A stretch of DNA of 64,000 nt from an uncultured Lachnospiraceae bacterium (GTDB lineage Bacteria; Bacillota; Clostridia; Lachnospirales; Lachnospiraceae). The stretch's first letter is position 1; each line of letters opens with the position of its first letter. The notes under the pieces were generated by a model. That model searched no databases. It was not told the DNA's origin and saw nothing but the letters and a program-made list of their open reading frames with translations. The position numbers were made by a program, and so were the translations under genes. This document shows positions 58,668-64,000 of the stretch, in pieces. The stretch lies in contig CAKRGM010000006.1 in the NCBI GenBank assembly GCA_934330725.1, forward strand, positions 1 to 64,000, read 5' to 3'.

Positions 58668-61622
58668 TTACTTATATAATGGCTGTATTTTATCAAACAT
58701 TTGTGCTTCCGAATTAATCTTATTCTGGTTTCCTACAACACACAGATAATCCTGGTCGACAAACGCCCTTACAATATTTGAAAGTTCCCTTATGCTGTCC
58801 TGATCAGCTTCGAGCACCTGTCGTCTTTCCTCTACAAGCTGGTCATAGTCCGCATTACATATATATGCTCCAAATGAACGCATTCCTTTAGCTGATGGAT
58901 TAAGCGGTGTATCCATATCTCCAATTGTTCCTATTATAAACTTGACCATATCTCTGTCACTAACTGTAAAATTCGCAATATAGTCTGCTGCCGCCTCATA
59001 AATCTGATTAGTTTCCTTAAGATTAGGATCTCTGTATGAAACCATATAGCAGTCACCATTCCTGTAGAAATTACTCATACAGCCATAAGCTCCGCCTTTT
59101 ACTCTTACATTATTCCAAAGATAATCATATCCCATAATTACTTTAAGTACTTTTAATGCTCCTGTATATTTAAAGCCTGCATCAGCATAATTACCACAGC
59201 GTGCAACATACTGAACCTGTGAAGAAGATGTAAGTCCCATCTTTTCATTACGCGGTTTAAACATTCTTTTGGCCGGTTCAGTATCTGAATCCTTAAAGCT
59301 TTGTGCAAATTGATCAAAGCTTTCACTAAACCTGCTGTATCCATTATCATCTGCAGTTATGCTGACCAGCATATTATCCCTTGTAAATATAAGATTAACC
59401 AGTTTTCTTAAATTACTGCTGATTTCTTCTTTCAGGTCATCAAATGAAGCATCAAGTTTTTGTATCAGATTATAAAATCCATATCCTCTCATCTGATTTG
59501 AATAATATCCCGTTGCAGAAAATTGTGACAAACACTCAAGCATAGCCACAGTATGACCTGAACTTATCATTGTACTCTCAAGTCTTGACTTTATTCTTGC
59601 AATAATTTCCTTTAGTCTATTATAATCATCAAACTTTGTAGTAAACAATATTTCTTTCATCATATCCAGAACAAACGGGATTTTGTTGTAAAGGACCTTA
59701 CCCTTTACTTCATACATAGTTCTGTTCTTTCCAATCTTCTTATAGTCATTATAAACAGACGCATCCGTTGAAATGCCGCCACAATTTATATTAATCTCAT
59801 TAGTAAGTTCCGCATAGGTAAAATGCTCTGTATCCATAAGTCCGAGTGTTGAACCTAAAAGTCCGATATATGAATACAGTTCATCCGGCACATTTCTGCA
59901 GTCAAATGCCATATCAATATATGCAATCTTATTTGTAAATATATTATGATGGATAACATCTATTTCAGCTGCCTGTTTTTTTTCTATATACAGCTTTTCC
60001 GGCTTTTTATCAATGTCCGAAAGCTTAAGCATAGGTATCTTTTCCAACTCTTCCTGCGGTGACGGTTCATCCTGATACTTTTTAAGAGCCTTCGTATCCT
60101 CAACAAGCTTATCAAGCTGTTCATCACTTAGGGATGCCTTATAATCAGCAAGAACTTTCGCCTCAGCTGCTTCTTTCTTTGCCTCAAGTCCCCGTTCAGG
60201 TACAAGACATATTATAGAAGAATGCTTATTATCTAAAAGATATTTCTGAATAAGCCCTTCAAAATATCCATTATCAATATCTTTCTTTAATTCATCAAAT
60301 ATTTTTCCTTCCTTAACATGGATAAATGCAGCGTTATCATCGTAAAGCCAGCTGTCCATCATTGTAAGATAATACATCAATCCCTTTGGATAAGAACCAA
60401 AATCAGCCTCGCGGTACTTAAATTCATAATAATTAATTCCGGCCATTACCATTCTTTTATCAATGCCATTTGCAACAATGTCCTTAAGTTCTTCATTGAT
60501 TGTTCCAATGAATGCCTGTTTCTGTGACTTCTCAGTGTTCTTTGCAATTATTGAATATATAGGCTGATAAACCGAAGTCTCATAATTACTGTAAATATCT
60601 GTTCCAATTCCTTTATCGATAAGAGCCTGTTTAAGCCTTGCACCCGGTGCCATTATCAAAGCATAATCAAGTATCTGCATTGCGAGATAAAGCTTTGCAT
60701 CCAATGATGTTGAAATAACTTTATTAACTGAAAGATACGTATTATTTTCTAATGGTTCGTCCTGTGTTACAGCATAAGAAAATTCACTCTCTGCCTCACT
60801 GTCAAATGCTTTCTGTAAATGAATTTCTGAATCAATACTAACATCATTTTTATCAAATGAATCAAGATACTGACTGTCAAGGTAATCAAGTCTTTCCTGA
60901 ACATCAAAATCACCATACAGATAAATATAACTGTTTACAGGATGATAATAATTCTTGTGGTATTCAAGAAACTCTTCATAAGTTAAATCAGGAATCTTCT
61001 CCGGTTCGCCGCCTGATTCAAAACGATATGCAGTATCAGGAAAAAGACTTGTAAATGTATATCTTGCAAGTATATCATCTGCAGATGAATAAACACCCTT
61101 CATCTCATTAAATACAACACCATTGTATTTTAAATCAGCATCTTTGCTTTCAAGCTCATAATGCCATCCTTCCTGTTTAAATATTTCTGGTCTATTATAA
61201 ATATTAGGATAAAAAACGGCATCCATATAAACATCCATAATATTCTTAAAATCAGCATCATTACAGCTTGCAACAGGATATACTGTCTTATCCGGATATG
61301 TCATTGCATTAAGAAATGTATTCAGTGATCCCTTGCATAATTCAACAAAAGGATCCTTAACAGGATACTTTCTTGAACCGCACAGCGTTGAATGCTCCAG
61401 AATATGCTGAAGTCCTGTGTCATTATATGGCGGTGTCTTAAATCCAATAGAAAACACCTTATTCTTATCATCATTTGTTATAACTACAATCCTTGCCCCA
61501 CTCTTTTTATGCTTAAGAAAAATCCCGACAGAATTAATATCTTCAAGTTTCTCAGTATTAATCAGGTCGTATTTAGACAAATTAAGCTTATTTATATCAG
61601 TAACCTTTAAATTAGAATTCAT
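58668..61622 (-). CDS. M16C insulinase-family metalloprotease (presequence protease-like)
   Basis: A 984-aa zinc protease. The inverted zinc motif HILEH (H73, E76, H77) lies in QHILEHSTLCGS, and a distal Glu lies in NEMKGVYSS about 80 residues later. The length, with four alpha/beta domains, matches the Cym1/PreP/HypA group, which degrades peptides inside a closed chamber. There is no signal peptide, so it is cytosolic. The frame opens at 61691, but AAAGGA is 9 nt before the ATG at 61622, and the family starts there. It has its own promoter at 61788-61816. Confidence 0.9.
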   Translation of the reverse strand: MNSNLKVTDINKLNLSKYDLINTEKLEDINSVGIFLKHKKSGARIVVITNDDKNKVFSIGFKTPPYNDTGLQHILEHSTLCGSRKYPVKDPFVELCKGSLNTFLNAMTYPDKTVYPVASCNDADFKNIMDVYMDAVFYPNIYNRPEIFKQEGWHYELESKDADLKYNGVVFNEMKGVYSSADDILARYTFTSLFPDTAYRFESGGEPEKIPDLTYEEFLEYHKNYYHPVNSYIYLYGDFDVQERLDYLDSQYLDSFDKNDVSIDSEIHLQKAFDSEAESEFSYAVTQDEPLENNTYLSVNKVISTSLDAKLYLAMQILDYALIMAPGARLKQALIDKGIGTDIYSNYETSVYQPIYSIIAKNTEKSQKQAFIGTINEELKDIVANGIDKRMVMAGINYYEFKYREADFGSYPKGLMYYLTMMDSWLYDDNAAFIHVKEGKIFDELKKDIDNGYFEGLIQKYLLDNKHSSIICLVPERGLEAKKEAAEAKVLADYKASLSDEQLDKLVEDTKALKKYQDEPSPQEELEKIPMLKLSDIDKKPEKLYIEKKQAAEIDVIHHNIFTNKIAYIDMAFDCRNVPDELYSYIGLLGSTLGLMDTEHFTYAELTNEININCGGISTDASVYNDYKKIGKNRTMYEVKGKVLYNKIPFVLDMMKEILFTTKFDDYNRLKEIIARIKSRLESTMISSGHTVAMLECLSQFSATGYYSNQMRGYGFYNLIQKLDASFDDLKEEISSNLRKLVNLIFTRDNMLVSITADDNGYSRFSESFDQFAQSFKDSDTEPAKRMFKPRNEKMGLTSSSQVQYVARCGNYADAGFKYTGALKVLKVIMGYDYLWNNVRVKGGAYGCMSNFYRNGDCYMVSYRDPNLKETNQIYEAAADYIANFTVSDRDMVKFIIGTIGDMDTPLNPSAKGMRSFGAYICNADYDQLVEERRQVLEADQDSIRELSNIVRAFVDQDYLCVVGNQNKINSEAQMFDKIQPLYK

Positions 61623-61787
61623 ACAACTTGTTCCTTTCATTGTGATAAACTGTGGTGATGTCCAAATCTTATTATTACACCTAATGCGCATTTTATCATA
61701 TTTTTAAAAAATAACAAAGACCTTTCATGCACTCATTATATCATACAATCCTGCTTAGTGTAGCTTGTTAAAAGCGGGATTTTTATC

Positions 61788-61816
61788 ATTATACCATAGT
61801 AATATTTTTATTACAA
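61788..61816 (-). promoter_or_regulatory. Promoter for the M16C protease gene
   Basis: Minus-strand TTGTAA (complement of 61811-61816), 17-nt spacer, TATAAT (complement of 61788-61793). Transcription should start near 61780, giving a 160-nt leader with no recognised structure. Confidence 0.7.
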
Positions 61817-61848
61817 TTAGTATCGCTAAAAATCACTTTAAATAAAAA

Positions 61849-61887
61849 AACCGGAAAAATGCATTTGGAATTGCATATTTCCGGACT
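61849..61887 (-). terminator. Terminator of the dnaJ transcript
   Basis: On the minus strand TCCGGAAATATGCA pairs with TGCATTTTTCCGG around an 8-nt loop, followed by TTTTTTTA. It ends the dnaK-dnaJ mRNA. Confidence 0.88.
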
Positions 61888-61933
61888 TTTCTTATATTAT
61901 TATATTATTAAATTCATTATTGATTTTGCGGTT

Positions 61934-63067
61934 TTATTTACTGAAAAATCCTCTCTTCTTAGGTCTTTCCTTACCTGTAAGAGTCTTTTCATATTCTGTA
62001 AGTGCTTCCTTCTGCTCTGCATTAAGCTTTGTAGGAATATCAACAATTAATGTAATGTAATGGTCACCACGCAGATTCTTGTTTCTTATTGTTGGCATAC
62101 CTTTACCCTTAAGTCTCACTCTTGTACCTGAGGCTGTTCCCGGCTTAACGTCATATGCTACTTCACCATCAACAGTCTTTACTCTTACTTCACCACCAAG
62201 CACAGCGGTAGGGTAGTCAATTCTTACATCTGAGAAAATATTAACTCCTTCTCTTTCAAGATTATCAGAACTTGGTGAAATAATAACTGCTACAAGAAGA
62301 TCTCCTCTTTGTCCGCCATTCTTTCCAGGTTCACCCTTACCCTGAATACGAACACACTGTCCATTATCAATACCAGCCGGAATTGTAACTTCGATAGTCT
62401 TCTTTCTGCTTATATAACCGGTTCCATAACAATCAGGGCACTTTTCTTTTATAACTTTGCCAGTACCTCCACAATCCGGACATGGCTGCACATTTCTTAT
62501 CATGCCAAGCATAGACTGCTGTGTAAACACAACCTGACCCTTACCACCACACTTAGGACAAGTCTGTGGTGTTGTTCCCGGCTTTGCACCTGTTCCTTTA
62601 CACTTCTCACATTCATCCTTAAGCGTAATATCAAGCTGCTTGCTTGTTCCTTTAAATGCTTCATCAAATGTGATTCTGACACTTGCTCTTAAATCAGCGC
62701 CTCTCATTGGTCCATTGCTGTTACGTCTTCTTCCACCGCCAAACAAATCGCCAAATATATCACCGCCGCCAAATATATCGCCAAATATATCACCCATATT
62801 TGAAAAGTCAAAACCACCGGCTCCGGCACCACCGGCTCCATCAAATGCTGAATGTCCAAACTGGTCATACTGTCGTCTTTTGTCACTGTCACTTAAAACA
62901 GCATAAGCCTCTGATGCCTCTTTGAACTTTGCTTCGGCTTCTTTATCCCCCGGATTGGTATCCGGATGGTACTTTTTAGCCAGCTTTCTATAAGCTTTTT
63001 TTATCGTTGCGTCGTCGGCATCTCTTGATACACCCAACACCTCGTAATAATCTCTTTTATCTGCCAT
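61934..63067 (-). CDS. dnaJ: Chaperone DnaJ
   Basis: A 377-aa type I J-protein. The J-domain has the canonical HPD in KKYHPDTNPGD (33-35), in contrast to HSED in the other J-protein of this window. A Gly/Phe-rich region (GGDIFGDLFGGG) follows. Four CxxCxGxG zinc repeats are CEKCKGTG, CPKCGGKG, CPDCGGTG and CPDCYGTG. The C-terminal substrate domain has GEVRVKTVDG. GAGG precedes the ATG. It is downstream of dnaK with a hairpin in between. Confidence 0.97.
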   Translation of the reverse strand: MADKRDYYEVLGVSRDADDATIKKAYRKLAKKYHPDTNPGDKEAEAKFKEASEAYAVLSDSDKRRQYDQFGHSAFDGAGGAGAGGFDFSNMGDIFGDIFGGGDIFGDLFGGGRRRNSNGPMRGADLRASVRITFDEAFKGTSKQLDITLKDECEKCKGTGAKPGTTPQTCPKCGGKGQVVFTQQSMLGMIRNVQPCPDCGGTGKVIKEKCPDCYGTGYISRKKTIEVTIPAGIDNGQCVRIQGKGEPGKNGGQRGDLLVAVIISPSSDNLEREGVNIFSDVRIDYPTAVLGGEVRVKTVDGEVAYDVKPGTASGTRVRLKGKGMPTIRNKNLRGDHYITLIVDIPTKLNAEQKEALTEYEKTLTGKERPKKRGFFSK

Positions 63068-63097
63068 GATTAACCTCGCTTAAAAATACAGTAAAGT

Positions 63098-63128
63098 AAA
63101 CTGCACGGGGGACATTCCCCCATGCAGT
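63098..63128 (-). repeat. GC-rich hairpin between dnaK and dnaJ
   Basis: AACTGCACGGGGG (63098-63110) pairs with CCCCCATGCAGTT (63116-63128), 13 bp with one C/A mismatch and a 5-nt loop. No U-run follows on the minus strand. It may attenuate read-through or protect the 3' end of dnaK mRNA, which would lower dnaJ relative to dnaK. Confidence 0.7.
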
Positions 63129-63158
63129 TGTTATTACCAGTAGATACTTCGGGAATTA

Positions 63159-64000
63159 TTATACTTCCTTATAATCGCCATCAACAACATCATCTCCGTA
63201 AGGATTTGAATTGTTATCAGCTGCGCCTGCGTTTGCTCCTGCTCCAGGATTAGCTCCTGCGGCACCTGCGCCTGCAGCTCCTGCAGCACTCTGCTGAGCT
63301 TCATATAACTTAGCGAATAATTTCTGAGCACTTTCCATTAATTTTTCTTTAGCAGCTTTAATCTTATCAATCTGGTCATCTGTCATATTCTCAGGGTCTG
63401 AGTTTTCAACAAGACTCTTTAATTCATTAAGATCAGCTTCAACTGCAGCCTTATCATTTGCATCAATCTTATCACCTGCTTCATCAAGAGCCTTCTGTGT
63501 CTGGAATACCATTGAATCTGCATCATTACGTGCTTCAATTCCCTCTTTACGTTTCTTGTCCTGAGCTTCGAATTCAGCAGCTTCCTTAACAGCCTTATCT
63601 ATATCAGAATCTGACATATTTGAACCAGCTGTGATTGTAATATGCTGTTCCTTACCTGTACCAAGATCCTTTGCAGATACATTAACAATACCATTTGCAT
63701 CAATATCAAATGTAACTTCGATCTGTGGAACACCTCTCTTTGCTGGTGGGATACCATCAAGTCTGAACTGTCCAAGCGACTTATTATCCTTGGCGAACTG
63801 TCTTTCACCCTGTACTACATTGATATCAACGGCTGTCTGGTTATCAGCAGCTGTAGAGAATATCTGACTCTTCTTTGTAGGAATTGTTGTATTTCTTTCA
63901 ATAAGTCTTGTAGCAATACCACCCATTGTTTCAATTGAAAGTGAAAGTGGTGTAACATCAAGAAGAAGTACATCGCCGGCACCTGCATCACCTGCAAGCT
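63159..64000 (-). CDS. dnaK: DnaK chaperone, C-terminal part (partial)
   Basis: About 280 codons of the 3' end are present, running off the right edge. The readable part starts in the late ATPase/substrate-binding domain (LDVTPLSLSIETMGGIATRL), includes QGERQFAKDNKSLGQF and DIDANGIVNVSAKDLGTG of the beta sandwich, and ends with the helical lid and a flexible tail of Ala/Gly repeats (AAGAGAAGANPGAGANAG), then GDDVVDGDYKEV. The tail is longer than in many DnaK proteins. It works with DnaJ; grpE and hrcA would be upstream, outside the window. Confidence 0.96.
   Translation of the reverse strand, partial: LAGDAGAGDVLLLDVTPLSLSIETMGGIATRLIERNTTIPTKKSQIFSTAADNQTAVDINVVQGERQFAKDNKSLGQFRLDGIPPAKRGVPQIEVTFDIDANGIVNVSAKDLGTGKEQHITITAGSNMSDSDIDKAVKEAAEFEAQDKKRKEGIEARNDADSMVFQTQKALDEAGDKIDANDKAAVEADLNELKSLVENSDPENMTDDQIDKIKAAKEKLMESAQKLFAKLYEAQQSAAGAAGAGAAGANPGAGANAGAADNNSNPYGDDVVDGDYKEV

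Overview
The window is a low-GC, gene-dense chromosomal segment from a spore-forming Firmicute, most likely a Lachnospiraceae member close to Lachnospira (Eubacterium) eligens. That placement is inferred from AT-rich codon use, strong AGGAGG-type ribosome binding sites, sigma-G and YlmC/YmxH sporulation genes, a trp T-box, a CIRCE element, single-chain glycyl-tRNA synthetase, and several families that I know mainly from Lachnospiraceae (DUF5716, DUF5717, DUF5721). No phage, insertion sequence, rRNA or CRISPR array was seen.

Layout. 0-4.1 kb: trp operon (trpE-trpG-trpC-trpF and one unidentified partial gene) behind a T-box leader, with no trpD at the locus. 4.2-9.5 kb: HAD phosphatase, TPR protein, a GlgX-like protein that lacks the GH13 catalytic residues, a PflX-type radical SAM protein and a TepA/ClpP-like protease. 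9.5-17.3 kb: tRNA-Thr, DHH phosphoesterase, a NitT/TauT-like ABC pair without a binding protein, htpG under CIRCE, signal peptidase I with an acidic N-terminal extension, and a DUF1540 gene whose start codon lies in a perfect 20-bp hairpin. 17.5-22.6 kb: efp, the shikimate cluster aroE-aroK-aroQ with yqeG, nrdR, then sigG and ymxH. 22.7-31 kb: trpS and pyrBI from back-to-back promoters, RNase P RNA, queA and pheST. 30.9-39.4 kb: rarA followed by an uncharacterised operon (DUF5717, Hsp70-like DUF5716, TPR protein, coiled-coil membrane protein). 39.5-50.3 kb: zinc-dependent phospholipase-like protein, a DD-carboxypeptidase with a repeat-rich linker, a sodium:solute symporter, a J-domain membrane protein paired with an HscC-type Hsp70, and a GntR-controlled ABC operon with one broken permease. 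50.3-51.1 kb: a decayed RelE/ParE-DinJ toxin-antitoxin relic. 51.1-64 kb: alpha-amylase, zinc-ribbon membrane protein, glyQS, pyridoxamine kinase, recO, era, M16C protease, dnaJ and the 3' part of dnaK.

Three themes stand out. First, aromatic metabolism and translation are interleaved: trp, aro, trpS, pheST, glyQS and queA all occur here. Second, Hsp70-type machinery recurs: DnaK/DnaJ, HscC-like plus a J-protein with an HSED motif, and the DUF5716 protein. Third, the intergenic DNA is unusually rich in organised palindromes. One family of hairpins keeps a 15-nt apical loop (consensus GACTAACAAAACGGA) while its stems change, and occurs in inverted pairs. Another ~100-bp family sits directly 5' of the Shine-Dalgarno sequence of at least three genes. 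These two families are the strongest candidates for something undescribed. All family assignments come from reading the sequence; no database search was run.
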